Below, one piece after another: positions 45,318 to 54,982 of a DNA stretch of 64,000 bases (positions are counted from its first letter, which is position 1; each line of letters begins with the position of its first letter). Origin of the DNA: an uncultured Eubacteriales bacterium. Its GTDB lineage: Bacteria; Bacillota; Clostridia; Oscillospirales; Acutalibacteraceae. A model generated the notes under the pieces. It was not told the DNA's origin. It saw only the letters and a list, made by a program, of their open reading frames with translations, and made no database searches. The DNA is taken from NCBI GenBank assembly GCA_934464585.1, contig CAKSJY010000006.1, positions 7,389 to 71,388 on the forward strand. The letters are read 5' to 3'. The position numbers and the translations under genes are program-made.

Positions 45318-46798
45318 AACTGATCCGTCTCCTTTAAATCCTTGTTATTTATATTAGCATAAGAAACCGCATATCCCAATAACAACCAAAATATAACTAC
45401 CATAAAAGTAATCTCGGTTAAAATAGTTTTTTCAAAAAGGCTATAAATTGAATATGACACAATCATAGAAAATAAACACGCATAAATATTCGACTTATTA
45501 GTAATCACTTTAGGAAATAACTTTTGACACATACTAATTGCAACAAGCAAAGCAAATAATATAAAAATAAGAAACCCTACAATTCCCCATGATACAAGGA
45601 TGGTCATATACCCATTATGAAAGTCCGGAAACTTAAGGCCCCCCTCAATTTCCTTATTGGCATATTCATAAAGGCTACCTCTTCCCGCACCCATAATGGG
45701 GTGATTTTTAAAAATTATAATAGCTTGCTTTAAAAGAGTAATTCTTCCACTACTAACATCATAATTCCCGCTTAACGGATTTCTTCCTATTGTTATGGGA
45801 TTTTCCTGATTGTCCTCTGCTACCTGATCCTCCACAACCTGGTTATCTACTATAGTATTGTCACTTTCACTTTGATGATATTGCGCTATAACTCCATCCT
45901 TATGAATGTCATTTATAAAAATTGCAATATTCTCCTGAAACACTTCTCTTAATGTGAACAAAGAAAATGATAATGTTATACAGCAAAGTAAAAGTACTAC
46001 TATCCTTTTAAGAATATCCCATATTGAAAAGTCCTGTTTTTGCGAAAAAAGTTTATAAAATATAAAAACTAGTGTGTATACAATAAGAAAGAGGAACGAA
46101 GCATTTGAGTCTGTTAAAAGAAGCGCACATAAATTTATTATAATAGAAAAGATATAAAAATACTTCTTCATTTTATTTTGGCAAGGTCCTACCAATATGC
46201 TCTTGCTTACTAACATATGGCTAAATATTATAGATAGACAACATGAAAACGCAGCCAAATTTGAATTTTCATATAACCCGATAAATCTATTATTATATAT
46301 ACCAAGAGAATATTTCCCAACATTTACTTGCATTTTAATAGCAAAAACTAAAAAGCCAAGGCAGGTAAGTATTGTAGTTGAAATAGTAATGAATTTAAAA
46401 ATAAATATCATTTCTTTTTGAATAGATTTCTCATCCTTTTCTGCAGACAATCCATACATTAAGAAAAAACATACAGCAGAGTGATATACCATAACTATAT
46501 TAAAAGCATTATAAAACCAATTAGTTTGATAGTTGATAATCGATGTGCAAACACATGATATTAAAAAAGCAAATAAAATTTTATGATACTTAATCTTAAA
46601 TATATCTCTCGATTTAATAAAATTATTTTTTAAAACAAATATCGACCATAATAATACAAATGTATTTACTACAATAGATACTACTTCACCAAAGGCTAGC
46701 ATACCTAAAAATAAACTTATAATATATGTAATTCTAAGTATGCTTGTATTAGAAGCTATCTTACCAAACCATTCCTTATTGAGCTCCTTAAACTGCAT
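45314..46798 (-). CDS. O-antigen ligase/polymerase-like (Wzy family)
   Basis: 494 aa with about eleven to twelve membrane segments. The Wzy_C-type external loop is seen as SGRITLLKQAIIIFKNHPIMGAGRGSLY followed by HNGYMTILVSWGIVGFLIFI, with the conserved Arg and His. Polymerises or transfers lipid-linked repeat units for capsule or exopolysaccharide. Third gene in the sugar-transferase, aminotransferase, polymerase order. Confidence 0.82.
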   Translation of the reverse strand: MQFKELNKEWFGKIASNTSILRITYIISLFLGMLAFGEVVSIVVNTFVLLWSIFVLKNNFIKSRDIFKIKYHKILFAFLISCVCTSIINYQTNWFYNAFNIVMVYHSAVCFFLMYGLSAEKDEKSIQKEMIFIFKFITISTTILTCLGFLVFAIKMQVNVGKYSLGIYNNRFIGLYENSNLAAFSCCLSIIFSHMLVSKSILVGPCQNKMKKYFYIFSIIINLCALLLTDSNASFLFLIVYTLVFIFYKLFSQKQDFSIWDILKRIVVLLLCCITLSFSLFTLREVFQENIAIFINDIHKDGVIAQYHQSESDNTIVDNQVVEDQVAEDNQENPITIGRNPLSGNYDVSSGRITLLKQAIIIFKNHPIMGAGRGSLYEYANKEIEGGLKFPDFHNGYMTILVSWGIVGFLIFILFALLVAISMCQKLFPKVITNKSNIYACLFSMIVSYSIYSLFEKTILTEITFMVVIFWLLLGYAVSYANINNKDLKETDQL

Positions 46799-46837
46799 AA
46801 GTACTCTCCTTATAGGATTTATAAAAACGCACCTTTT

Positions 46838-48043
46838 TTATATTCTCCCTAATGATTCTTTAAAAGTTTTTATTACATATTCCACTTCTTCATCACTTAG
46901 AAGAGTATGAAGAGGTAATGTCATAGAATTTTTATATAAATTATATGCATTAGGGAAGTCTTTAATATCAAATCCTAAATTTTTATAAGCAGTATGCATT
47001 GGCAATGGTTTATAATGAACATTAGTTGCTACGCCTAATTCAGCCATTATTTTTATCATGTTATTTCTTTGTTCTACATCTTTTCCATTTAATCTTATGA
47101 TGTACAAGTGACCACTGCTAGAGTAATCTTCTCCATAATGGTTTAAAAATGTTACATCTAAATCTTTAAATGCTTCATTGTATCTTTCAATGATACTCTT
47201 TCTTCTTGCAAGCAAATCTGGATAACGTCTAAATTGTGCAAGGCCAAGCGCTGCCATAATGTCTGTCATATTACATTTATATCCAGGATATAAAATGTCA
47301 TACTCCCAACTGCCCTTTTGCGATTTAGCTAAAGCGTCCTTTGATTGACCATGCAATGAAAGAAGCATAAATTCTTTATAGATGTCATCATTATTAACAC
47401 CCTCAATGTTTTTCCAAACTACTGCTCCACCCTCTGCTGTAGTAAAATTCTTTACTGCATGGAAAGAAAAGCTTGTAAAGTCTGCAACACTACCCGAAGG
47501 TTTACCCTTATATTTTGCACCAAATGAGTGTGCTGCATCTGCAAGGACTAATATACGTCCTAATTTATTTTGTAAATCATTCTTAGCTTTAAATAGTGAT
47601 TTTTTTGAATTTACTATATCAAATATTTTTTCATAATCACACATGATTCCCGCTATATCTACAGGTATTATTGCTTTTGTTTTTTCTGTAATAGCCTTTT
47701 CAAGTGCATCATAATCCATTTCTAATGAATCTTTTTGCGCATCCACCAAAACCGGAGTTGCTCCGACATGACAAATTACACTACAAGATGCTGTATATGT
47801 ATATGCACTTGTTATTACTTCGTCTCCGGGACCTATTCCCCAAAGCCTCAAGGCAAGTTCCAAACCAGCTGTTGCAGAATTTAAGCATACTGCTCTTTCT
47901 GTATTGCAAAACTCTGCAATCTTTCCCTCTAATTTTTTAGTTTTTGGTCCTGTTGTAATCCATCCGGATTTTAGAGTATCTATTACTTCATCTATCTCCT
48001 CATTTGTAATATCCGGTGGTGAAAATTTTATATCCATTCCCAT
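46838..48043 (-). CDS. DegT/DnrJ/EryC1/StrS sugar aminotransferase
   Basis: 401-aa PLP enzyme that aminates a keto-sugar nucleotide. Seen: GWITTGPKTKKLE, EVITSAYTYTASCSVI, DAAHSFGAKYKGKPSG, and the PLP lysine in FSFHAVKNFTTAEGGAV. N-linked to surface polysaccharide synthesis. Between the priming transferase and the polymerase. Confidence 0.93.
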   Translation of the reverse strand: MGMDIKFSPPDITNEEIDEVIDTLKSGWITTGPKTKKLEGKIAEFCNTERAVCLNSATAGLELALRLWGIGPGDEVITSAYTYTASCSVICHVGATPVLVDAQKDSLEMDYDALEKAITEKTKAIIPVDIAGIMCDYEKIFDIVNSKKSLFKAKNDLQNKLGRILVLADAAHSFGAKYKGKPSGSVADFTSFSFHAVKNFTTAEGGAVVWKNIEGVNNDDIYKEFMLLSLHGQSKDALAKSQKGSWEYDILYPGYKCNMTDIMAALGLAQFRRYPDLLARRKSIIERYNEAFKDLDVTFLNHYGEDYSSSGHLYIIRLNGKDVEQRNNMIKIMAELGVATNVHYKPLPMHTAYKNLGFDIKDFPNAYNLYKNSMTLPLHTLLSDEEVEYVIKTFKESLGRI

Positions 48044-48070
48044 TTTAATACATCTCCTAACTTAATTTAG

Positions 48071-48757
48071 TTATTTAAGAACTTCCACAACTGTCTTAAA
48101 TAAAAGTTTTATATCATATAAAAAGCTAAATTCATCTAAATATTCAAGATTATACCTCATTTTTCGAGGAAGAACCTCTGATACGTAGACATCATCAACA
48201 TTCTCTTTATCTTCAAGTAATTTCTCTTCATCTTTAAATTTAATACTCGCAAGTGAAGTTACTCCTGCAGGCATAAGCAATGTTGCCTTCATTACATCAT
48301 CATATCGATCGACATATTTAAGTACCTCTGGTCGAGTTCCAACAAAACTCATTTCACCTTTTAGTATATTAATCAGTTGTGGAACTTCGTCAAGACGAAC
48401 TTTCCTTAAAAATTTACCAACTCGCGTAACTCTGCTATCATTTTTTACTGTAACCTGCGAACCAGCTCTCTCGGCACCATCCACCATTGTCCTAAACTTA
48501 TAAATTCTAAACATCCTTTTGTAGGCTGTAACTCTACGTTGTCTAAAAAAGACAGGACCCTTTGAATCACATTTAATAATGACTGCTATCACCAAAAGAA
48601 GTGGAGAAAGCAAAACAAGCAATATAAATGAAAAGACTATATCAAATATTCGCTTAACCACTAAGCTTGTTTTTCTTTTTTTTAGTTTATTATAATATAT
48701 TGCCACACTTTCATTGTGCATATAAAGCGGCATCTCATCCCAATTTTTAAGCAACAT
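48071..48757 (-). CDS. Undecaprenyl-phosphate sugar-1-phosphate transferase (priming)
   Basis: 228 aa. One membrane helix (about 42-65) then the Bac_transf domain: GPVFFRQRRV, FRIYKFRTMVDGAE, TRVGKFLRKVRLDEVPQLINILKGEMSFVGTRPE. Starts the repeat unit by loading a sugar phosphate on undecaprenyl phosphate. First gene of the operon; perfect promoter upstream. Confidence 0.93.
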   Translation of the reverse strand: MLLKNWDEMPLYMHNESVAIYYNKLKKRKTSLVVKRIFDIVFSFILLVLLSPLLLVIAVIIKCDSKGPVFFRQRRVTAYKRMFRIYKFRTMVDGAERAGSQVTVKNDSRVTRVGKFLRKVRLDEVPQLINILKGEMSFVGTRPEVLKYVDRYDDVMKATLLMPAGVTSLASIKFKDEEKLLEDKENVDDVYVSEVLPRKMRYNLEYLDEFSFLYDIKLLFKTVVEVLK

Positions 48758-48800
48758 AAAATCTACCTTTCAAAACTAAACTGTACAAAAATCAAACTTC

Positions 48801-48829
48801 ATTATACTACATATGACAATATTATGCAA
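48801..48829 (-). promoter_or_regulatory. Promoter of the polysaccharide operon
   Basis: TTGCAT (48829-48824), 17 bases, TATAAT (48806-48801), about 45 bases ahead of the priming transferase. Confidence 0.75.
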
Positions 48830-49155
48830 GGGATTTAGATTTGCTAAACAAAACTACAATATGCAAATATAGTCAAAGCCTTTTTAGTAGCAAAAGATTT
48901 TGACTATTTTTACATTTGTTTGTTCATATAGTTTTCTTAGTATATCCTCTTCCACAATATAATAACCTACCCTCAATATTTCGATACAAAAACTATATGA
49001 TTTTTGGTATATTTTAGAATATTTATCCCCATTGTTAAAATAGCCACCCAACAATTTTTGTTAAATTAGCAGAACTTAATTCTAATATGTCTGATAGTAC
49101 TTCTTATTTACAACTCCAATTTTTTACACACTCGAAAAGCTGATGTACCTTTAAA
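48830..49155. other. Intergenic region without a gene
   Basis: No supported ORF. Contains one hairpin at about 48878-48912 (ATAGTCAAAG...TTTTGACTAT, followed by TTTTT on +) of unknown use; otherwise A+T-rich. Confidence 0.5.
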
Positions 49156-49157
49156 AA

Positions 49158-49207
49158 GCAAAATCGGCACTTTATCCAAAGTTACTTGAATAAAGCACCG
49201 ATTCTTT
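49158..49207 (-). terminator. fba terminator
   Basis: AATCGGTGCTTTATtcaag...ATAAAGTGCCGATTTTGCTTTTT on the minus strand, 14-bp stem. Confidence 0.85.
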
Positions 49208-49211
49208 ACAT

Positions 49212-50147
49212 CTATGCGCGGTTTTCGCAACCTAACACATTTTTAATTTTATGTTTTACCAATTCAGCTATGGCACTTCTTGCCGGAGCTAAATATTGAC
49301 GTGGATCAAAATGGCTTGGATTTTCTGCTAAATGTTTTCTTATCGATCCTGTCATAGCAAGCCTTAAGTCAGAATCTACATTTATTTTACATACCGCCAT
49401 GCCTGCAGCCTTTCTCAACATTTCTTCCGGAATGCCTATTGCATCAGGCATCTCTCCACCATATTTATTAATCATTTCTACAAATTCAGGGATAACTGAC
49501 GATGCACCATGAAGTACTATCGGGAAACCAGGAAGCCTTTCACCTACTTCTTGCAATATATCAAAACGCAATTGAGGTTTTTGACCCGGCTTAAATTTAT
49601 AAGCGCCGTGGCTTGTACCTATTGCTATTGCAAGAGAATCAACACCAGTCTTAGTTACAAAATCTTGTACCTCAGCAGGATTGGTATAAAAAGCATCTTC
49701 GGCAGAAACGTTAACAGCGTCCTCTATTCCTGCAAGCCTACCAAGCTCTGCCTCAACTGTTACAGAATATTTATGTGCATAATCCGCAACCCTTTTAGCA
49801 AGTTCAACATTTTCATCATACGGAAGATGTGAGCCATCTATCATAACCGATGTAAAGCCACCATCTATACAGCTTTTACAAAGTTCAAATGAATCACCAT
49901 GATCCAAATGTAAAGCTATCGGTATAGAAGTTTCATGAACAGCAGCCTCCACTAGCTTTGTAAGATAGGTATGATTTGCATATTTACGTGCTCCGGCTGA
50001 TACTTGCAATATAACAGGTGCATGTAGTTCATTACAAGCTTCTGTTATTCCTTGGACTATCTCCATATTGTTAACATTAAATGCACCTATTGCATATCCG
50101 CCTTCATAAGCCTTTTTAAACATTTCTGTTGTATTTACTAATGGCAT
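49212..50147 (-). CDS. fba: Fructose-bisphosphate aldolase class II
   Basis: 311 aa zinc enzyme of glycolysis. Seen: ALHLDHGDSFELC (zinc His), GFTSVMIDGSHL, VEAELGRLAGIED, AIAIGTSHGAYK, IVLHGASSV (zinc His), INVDSDLRLAMT. RBS AGGAGTGTGACGTT. Monocistronic, with terminator downstream. Confidence 0.96.
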   Translation of the reverse strand: MPLVNTTEMFKKAYEGGYAIGAFNVNNMEIVQGITEACNELHAPVILQVSAGARKYANHTYLTKLVEAAVHETSIPIALHLDHGDSFELCKSCIDGGFTSVMIDGSHLPYDENVELAKRVADYAHKYSVTVEAELGRLAGIEDAVNVSAEDAFYTNPAEVQDFVTKTGVDSLAIAIGTSHGAYKFKPGQKPQLRFDILQEVGERLPGFPIVLHGASSVIPEFVEMINKYGGEMPDAIGIPEEMLRKAAGMAVCKINVDSDLRLAMTGSIRKHLAENPSHFDPRQYLAPARSAIAELVKHKIKNVLGCENRA

Positions 50148-50234
50148 AACGTCACACTCCTAATATAAAGTTTTACCAATATATTATACACCATTAATTT
50201 GCAAATTAAAAGACTAATTTTCTTTCATATATCG

Positions 50235-50804
50235 TCAAAAGTCTTGTCTAAATGTCAAATATGCCCTTTTAGGTATACCATATATTCCATTTTTGTAGTC
50301 CCAAAAAAAATTAATTTTAGGCGGTACAACACTAAATGTTAAATACATCGATAAGAATACTGCCAAAGCTAAAATCGCCACAACAAAAAACTCTTCTAAA
50401 TGCCACCTTGAAATCACCAATTCATGTGAAACAAAATAAGATATAAAAATTAGAAAAAAGCTAATTATTATATCCAAAACCCAAAAATTGTACTTACCAA
50501 TAAACCCAAAGTACGCCGAAAACGCTAATATCATACTTAGTATAAGTGTATACAAACCACATATTTTAGCCACTACGAATTTTTTAAATGATTTTCTAAC
50601 AAACGCTAACTCCACACATGACCAAATTATATAAGGAAAAGCGAAAACTTTTATATGCTCCCATAAGCTTTCATTAACCGAACCAAAAAATATCGTTAAA
50701 ATAGACGAATCTGATAATATAAAGCTATAGTGCAATAAAACACCTATAGCGTATGTAAATGGAACCCCTATTAGTTCCATACGTAATTGAGTCTTTCTAT
50801 GCAT
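50235..50804 (-). CDS. Five- to six-pass membrane protein (DUF6512-like)
   Basis: 189 aa, hydrophobic, with helices near 14-35, 52-70, 82-104, 108-132, 140-165. Seen: FGSVNESLWEHIKVFAFPYIIW, a conserved-looking feature of small clostridial membrane proteins, and FVSHELVISRWHLEEFFV. Family is recalled from pattern and unsure; function unknown. RBS AGGAGAGGACTAT. Confidence 0.6.
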   Translation of the reverse strand: MHRKTQLRMELIGVPFTYAIGVLLHYSFILSDSSILTIFFGSVNESLWEHIKVFAFPYIIWSCVELAFVRKSFKKFVVAKICGLYTLILSMILAFSAYFGFIGKYNFWVLDIIISFFLIFISYFVSHELVISRWHLEEFFVVAILALAVFLSMYLTFSVVPPKINFFWDYKNGIYGIPKRAYLTFRQDF

Positions 50805-50868
50805 ATAGTCCTCTCCTTTTTCACATTTACTATTTATATGGTAAAAAAAAGAAGAGAATACCTATATT

Positions 50869-51144
50869 TTACATATTTATATATGTTAGCAAAGTAGTTA
50901 TTATCGAACCTGCTGCCGCTGCACACCCAAACTTCAAAAATCTCATAAGTAAATTCTGCTTATGCTTTATTGCTGAAGGAGCCTTTAAATCCTTCATCAT
51001 TTTCCTGGCTTCCTTTTGTAAAAACATTTCGTTCGACTGTGAATATTCCGGTTTTACTATTAAAAGAGCTTTTTCATAATACTTATTTCCTGTCTCTGTC
51101 AACTCTATAACATGGTGATTTATTCCTTTAATCATTTCCCTCAT
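50869..51144 (-). CDS. Small protein with C-terminal membrane helix, unknown
   Basis: 91 aa. N-terminal charged part (IKGINHHVIELTETGNKYYEKALLIVKPEYS), a coiled-coil-like middle (QKEARKMMKDLKA), and hydrophobic CAAAAGSIITTLLTYI at the C-terminus (tail-anchored). Start could also be the third-codon-downstream ATG at 51135. No family recognised with certainty. Confidence 0.6.
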   Translation of the reverse strand: MREMIKGINHHVIELTETGNKYYEKALLIVKPEYSQSNEMFLQKEARKMMKDLKAPSAIKHKQNLLMRFLKFGCAAAAGSIITTLLTYINM

Positions 51145-51478
51145 ATCCCCTTTTCGTTATATTTTTAGTTTTATCACAATTTGATCTTATTATACAAACT
51201 TGTCTTTCATACTGCTAGAATAACTTATCCAAATGTAGAATCGTTATACAAACAGTAATTTTAGACTATGACAAGTCATATGTTGAAAACTCTGTGGAAA
51301 AGGTTAATAACTTCATTTAGATTTCCCATTTAATCTACTATAATTATGTGGAAAATTAAGACTATATATTTAACATGTTTATTTTTTGAAAAAAATAAAA
51401 ACTTTAGGTATTATCCAGTATATTAGTATAGAAAGGAGCTGTATTTGCTGGTATAATATAAATAAAGGGGATGTATTT

Positions 51479-52318
51479 GTGAAATATAAAGAAACTAAAC
51501 TTGGAATAGAAATATACGATTCAAACATTAGCTTAAAAGAAACATTCGATTGTGGTCAATGTTTCCGTTTTAACGAGATAGAACCCAATACATTTGTTGG
51601 AGTATCTCTGGACAAATCTCTTAAAATTTCTGAAAACGGAAACAAAATAACCCTTTTTGATATAAGTTCCAAAGAATTCAATTCATATTGGAAAAATTAT
51701 TTTGACCTTGATCTTGATTATGACAATATAAAAAAGGATCTTTCAACTATACATCCAAATTTAAAACTTGCATGTGAATTTGCTCCCGGAATAATAATAT
51801 TAAGACAAGATCCATGGGAGGCTTTATGCTCATTTATTATTTCTCAAAACAATAATATTAAAAGAATAAAAGGGATAATAGAAACATTTTGTAAAAATTT
51901 CGGAAGTAAAATAGACGAAAATTTTTACTCATTTCCAAAAGCTGAAGATATCGCTAAACTCAGTGTAGATGATTTATCAGTTTTAAAATGCGGATTTAGA
52001 GATAAATACATACTTGATGCAGCTAGAAAAGTAGCACTTTCAGAAATAAACCTTTCCGAAATTAGCTCCATGCCGCTTAACGAAGCACGAGCAGAGCTCA
52101 TGAAAATATTTGGCGTTGGCCCAAAAGTAGCCGAATGCACTCTTCTATATGGTATGCACAGAACAGAAGCTTTTCCTGTAGATGTTTGGATGAAACGGGC
52201 TTTAACATACTTATTTGATGATATGGAAATATCTAAATTTGGAAAATACGCCGGAATTGCGCAACAGTACATATTCCACTACAGCAGAATGAATTCAGAA
52301 CTTTTTAAAAAGCAATAA
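51479..52318 (+). CDS. ogg: 8-oxoguanine DNA glycosylase/AP lyase (OGG1 type)
   Basis: 279 aa. N-terminal OGG domain (TFDCGQCFRFNE), HhH-GPD core with SFIISQNNNIKRIKGIIET, catalytic Lys in CGFRDKYILDAA, HhH GVGPKVAECTLLYG and catalytic Asp in AFPVDVWMKRAL. Removes 8-oxoG. GTG 51479 used, with AAAGGGG ahead. Followed 21 bases later by hemW. Confidence 0.93.
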   Translation: MKYKETKLGIEIYDSNISLKETFDCGQCFRFNEIEPNTFVGVSLDKSLKISENGNKITLFDISSKEFNSYWKNYFDLDLDYDNIKKDLSTIHPNLKLACEFAPGIIILRQDPWEALCSFIISQNNNIKRIKGIIETFCKNFGSKIDENFYSFPKAEDIAKLSVDDLSVLKCGFRDKYILDAARKVALSEINLSEISSMPLNEARAELMKIFGVGPKVAECTLLYGMHRTEAFPVDVWMKRALTYLFDDMEISKFGKYAGIAQQYIFHYSRMNSELFKKQ

Positions 52319-52339
52319 AATTTAGAGGAAATTATCCAC

Positions 52340-53446
52340 ATGAAAAAATTAGGACTTTATTTACATATACCATTTTGTGACGGAAAATGTAATTACTGTG
52401 ATTTCTACTCTCAAAAGGCCAGCGATAACACAATGGATATATATGTAGAATCAATAATTAACCATATAGAGCAACAATCGAGGTGTTTTAGCAATTATTC
52501 TATAGATACAATCTATTTTGGTGGCGGAACTCCTAGCCTTTTAGGTGAAAGACGATTAATTAAAATTTTAGATTCACTCAATGCAAACTTTAATCTAGAT
52601 AATCCTGAAATAACCTTAGAGGTAAACCCCACCAAAGCTAAAATGCTTGATTTTAAAGCTTTAAAAACCTCAGGTTTTAATCGTCTTTCTATAGGCACAC
52701 AGTCTGCAAATGATAATGAACTTAAAATCTTAGGAAGGCGTCACTCCTTATCTGATATTAAATCTACTATAAACAATGCCAAATTAGGTGGATTTAACAA
52801 TATATCCCTAGATTTAATGCTTGCTATACCAGAGCAAACAACTGAAAGTTTACAACGCTCAATCAATTTTTGTGCAGAACAGGAAGTTGACCATATATCT
52901 GCGTACCTTTTAAAAATAGAAAAGGGAACTCCATTTTACAACAAAAAAAGCTCACTCAATCTACCTAACGAAGATAGAGCAAGCGAGCTATATTTGCAAG
53001 CCATAAATGAACTTAGAAAAATTGGATTTAATCAATATGAAATATCCAACTTTTCTAAACCAAATATGGAAAGCAAACACAATCTAAAATATTGGAATTG
53101 CGATGAATATCTTGGGATTGGACCCTCGGCACATTCATTTATTAACAAAAAGCGGTTTTATTACAAAAACTCCTTATCATCTTTTATAAATAGAGACCGC
53201 CCTATAATAGATGAAGAAAATGCCGAAATTATCGAAGAATATTCTATGCTTCAACTTAGATTAACACATGGGATTTGCGAAAATGATTTTAGGGATAAAT
53301 TAGGTATACCGATTCCAGAGAAATTTTATCATAATGCAAAACTTTTTAAAAATACCGGTCTTGTAAACGTAACTGCAGACAGTATATCACTTACGCCTAA
53401 TGGATTTTTAGTATCTAACGAATTAATATCCAGAATAATCCTATAA
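52340..53446 (+). CDS. hemW: Heme chaperone HemW-like radical SAM protein
   Basis: 368 aa. Radical SAM motif as CDGKCNYCDF (CxxxCxxC) after LYLHIPF, then IYFGGGTPSLLG, RLSIGTQSAN, HISAYLLKIEKGTPF and a C-terminal HemN-type domain. Related to oxygen-independent coproporphyrinogen oxidase but most single-copy Firmicute forms are HemW. RBS GAGGAAATTATCCAC. Confidence 0.9.
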   Translation: MKKLGLYLHIPFCDGKCNYCDFYSQKASDNTMDIYVESIINHIEQQSRCFSNYSIDTIYFGGGTPSLLGERRLIKILDSLNANFNLDNPEITLEVNPTKAKMLDFKALKTSGFNRLSIGTQSANDNELKILGRRHSLSDIKSTINNAKLGGFNNISLDLMLAIPEQTTESLQRSINFCAEQEVDHISAYLLKIEKGTPFYNKKSSLNLPNEDRASELYLQAINELRKIGFNQYEISNFSKPNMESKHNLKYWNCDEYLGIGPSAHSFINKKRFYYKNSLSSFINRDRPIIDEENAEIIEEYSMLQLRLTHGICENDFRDKLGIPIPEKFYHNAKLFKNTGLVNVTADSISLTPNGFLVSNELISRIIL

Positions 53447-54037
53447 ATATCTTAATACCGAAACTACCTTTCCTATTATAAACGCCGATTCCCCTAGCTC
53501 AATAGGTGAATAGGAAATATTCTCAGATATAAGACCTTTATAGTTTTCTTTTTCCTTTTCTAAGTAATAACGTACAATCGGTCTTGAATTATACAATGCT
53601 ACTACCATATCACCTGCATGGATATCTTCCGTCTCTGTGTTGGATATAACTATATCATTAGGTAAAATAGCAGAATATATCATACTGTCATCTGTTGCAT
53701 AAAAAGAGAATAAATTCTCTTGACACCCCTCCTGCATAGTATAAAAAATATATCTTTCTATATCCATAGAACTATATAGTTGGGACCCCTGTCTAAATTT
53801 TTTCACCACCGGAACTTGAACACATTTGCAGCCTGATATATGTATCGCTCTATTCAGCCTGCTTTCCCTGGAGATATATCCCTTTTTTTCTAAAGTTTTT
53901 AGATGAGCGTGTACTGTTGAAGTCGACTTAAGACCTGTTGCATTACAAATTTCTCTAACTGATGGTGGTAACCCTTTTTGGGCACACTCTCTTAAATATG
54001 ATAAAATTTTTTCTTGACTTTTCGTAAGCTTTTCCAT
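53441..54037 (-). CDS. LexA-like repressor lacking autocleavage residues
   Basis: 198 aa. N-terminal LexA winged HTH (TKSQEKILSYLRECAQKGLPPSVREICNATGLKSTSTVHAHLKTLEKKGYI) and a C-terminal S24-type domain with the Ser as ATDDSMI. Departures: the Ala-Gly (or Cys-Gly) cleavage bond region reads KKFRQGSQ, and the catalytic Lys position is Arg (RPIVRYY where LexA has ATVKRF). It should bind DNA but not self-cleave in the RecA way. Divergent from spoIIQ-like gene; an 11-bp inverted repeat (54048-54078) covers its RBS. Last 6 bases overlap hemW end. Could be the only LexA or a paralog. Confidence 0.85.
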   Translation of the reverse strand: MEKLTKSQEKILSYLRECAQKGLPPSVREICNATGLKSTSTVHAHLKTLEKKGYISRESRLNRAIHISGCKCVQVPVVKKFRQGSQLYSSMDIERYIFYTMQEGCQENLFSFYATDDSMIYSAILPNDIVISNTETEDIHAGDMVVALYNSRPIVRYYLEKEKENYKGLISENISYSPIELGESAFIIGKVVSVLRYL

Positions 54038-54047
54038 AATTACTCCT

Positions 54048-54078
54048 TAATAAGTATTATTTCAAGATACTTATTAAA
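54048..54078. promoter_or_regulatory. 11-bp inverted repeat between LexA-like and spoIIQ-like genes
   Basis: TTAATAAGTAT-N9-ATACTTATTAA, perfect. It includes the RBS of the LexA-like gene (AAGGAG on its strand lies at the edge), so is a candidate operator for autoregulation or for shared control of the divergent pair. Confidence 0.55.
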
Positions 54079-54209
54079 TGATAACACTAAAGTATATCAA
54101 ATTTCAAGTCTTTTAATGATATTTTGTCGAAATTTATTTAAAACCACAGAAACATTCTATGGAATATTTTGCAGATACTTGACCAACAATATAGTTGGAG
54201 GTGCAATAT

Positions 54210-54926
54210 ATGAATAACACAAGATTTCGCAAACCTGAAGCAAATAAAAAAACTACAAACAAAGGATTTTACATCGCATTAGGAATATGTCTTGTAGCTG
54301 TCGGTGCTGCAGCATGGATGACATATAATAATGTAATGAATTTCATGGAACCGGAAAACACAGAAATAAGCAGTCAACTAAACCAAACTGAACAACCAAA
54401 AGATGAAGAAAAGGAAGCTGCTAATACTTTAAGTGGTATAAAGGAGGAAACCTCTGAACCTATTGAATCTACCACTACTATAACAGAAACAAATGCTACA
54501 GAACAACCGGACAGCCTTATAGTATACCCTGTATCAAGCAACATAATTAAAGGATACAGTAATGATAATCCGGTCTTTTCCAAAACCTTGTCTGATTGGC
54601 GTGTGCACAATGCTACAGATTTCTCTGCAGAACAAGGAAGCACCGTTAAAGCTATGAGTGGTGGTGAAGTAACTGACATTTATGATGATCCTTCTCTAGG
54701 TATGACTGTCGTAATATCACATGATTCCGGATATACATCATATTATTCAGGACTTGGTGATACTGTATTAGTTAAGAAAGGTCAAAAAATATCTTCCGGT
54801 GATGATATTGGATCTATAAACGATGTACCATCTGAGACATCTGATGGATTTCATTTACACCTTGTTGTAAAGCAAGGAGATAATTTAGTTGACCCAATGT
54901 CTATATTAAAAGATGCCAAGTCATAA
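54210..54926 (+). CDS. LytM/M23 peptidase-like protein, SpoIIQ type
   Basis: 238 aa. Short cytoplasmic head, one membrane helix (about 25-44), a Thr/Glu-rich linker, then a LytM domain (about 118-235). Zinc ligand motifs are intact: HNATD (H-x3-D) and HLHL (HxH). SpoIIQ in the forespore membrane pairs with SpoIIIAH during engulfment; clostridial SpoIIQ retains zinc site, in line with this. ATG 54210 follows GGAGGTGCAATAT; the frame from 54195 lacks support. Role in sporulation is inferred from architecture and from bofA elsewhere in the window. Confidence 0.75.
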   Translation: MNNTRFRKPEANKKTTNKGFYIALGICLVAVGAAAWMTYNNVMNFMEPENTEISSQLNQTEQPKDEEKEAANTLSGIKEETSEPIESTTTITETNATEQPDSLIVYPVSSNIIKGYSNDNPVFSKTLSDWRVHNATDFSAEQGSTVKAMSGGEVTDIYDDPSLGMTVVISHDSGYTSYYSGLGDTVLVKKGQKISSGDDIGSINDVPSETSDGFHLHLVVKQGDNLVDPMSILKDAKS

Positions 54927-54927
54927 A

Positions 54928-54960
54928 TAAGTCCTCCGAGCAATTCGGAGGACTTATTTC
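54928..54960 (+). terminator. Terminator after spoIIQ-like gene
   Basis: AAGTCCTCCGAGCAATTCGGAGGACTTATTT: 12-bp stem, weak T tail. Confidence 0.85.
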
Positions 54961-54982
54961 ACATTTCAATACTATTCGAAAC

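Noticed and set aside
48878..48912. Hairpin in the gap before the polysaccharide operon as end of an unseen RNA gene
   Set aside because: No promoter in sensible position and no conserved sequence; left as an unexplained hairpin.
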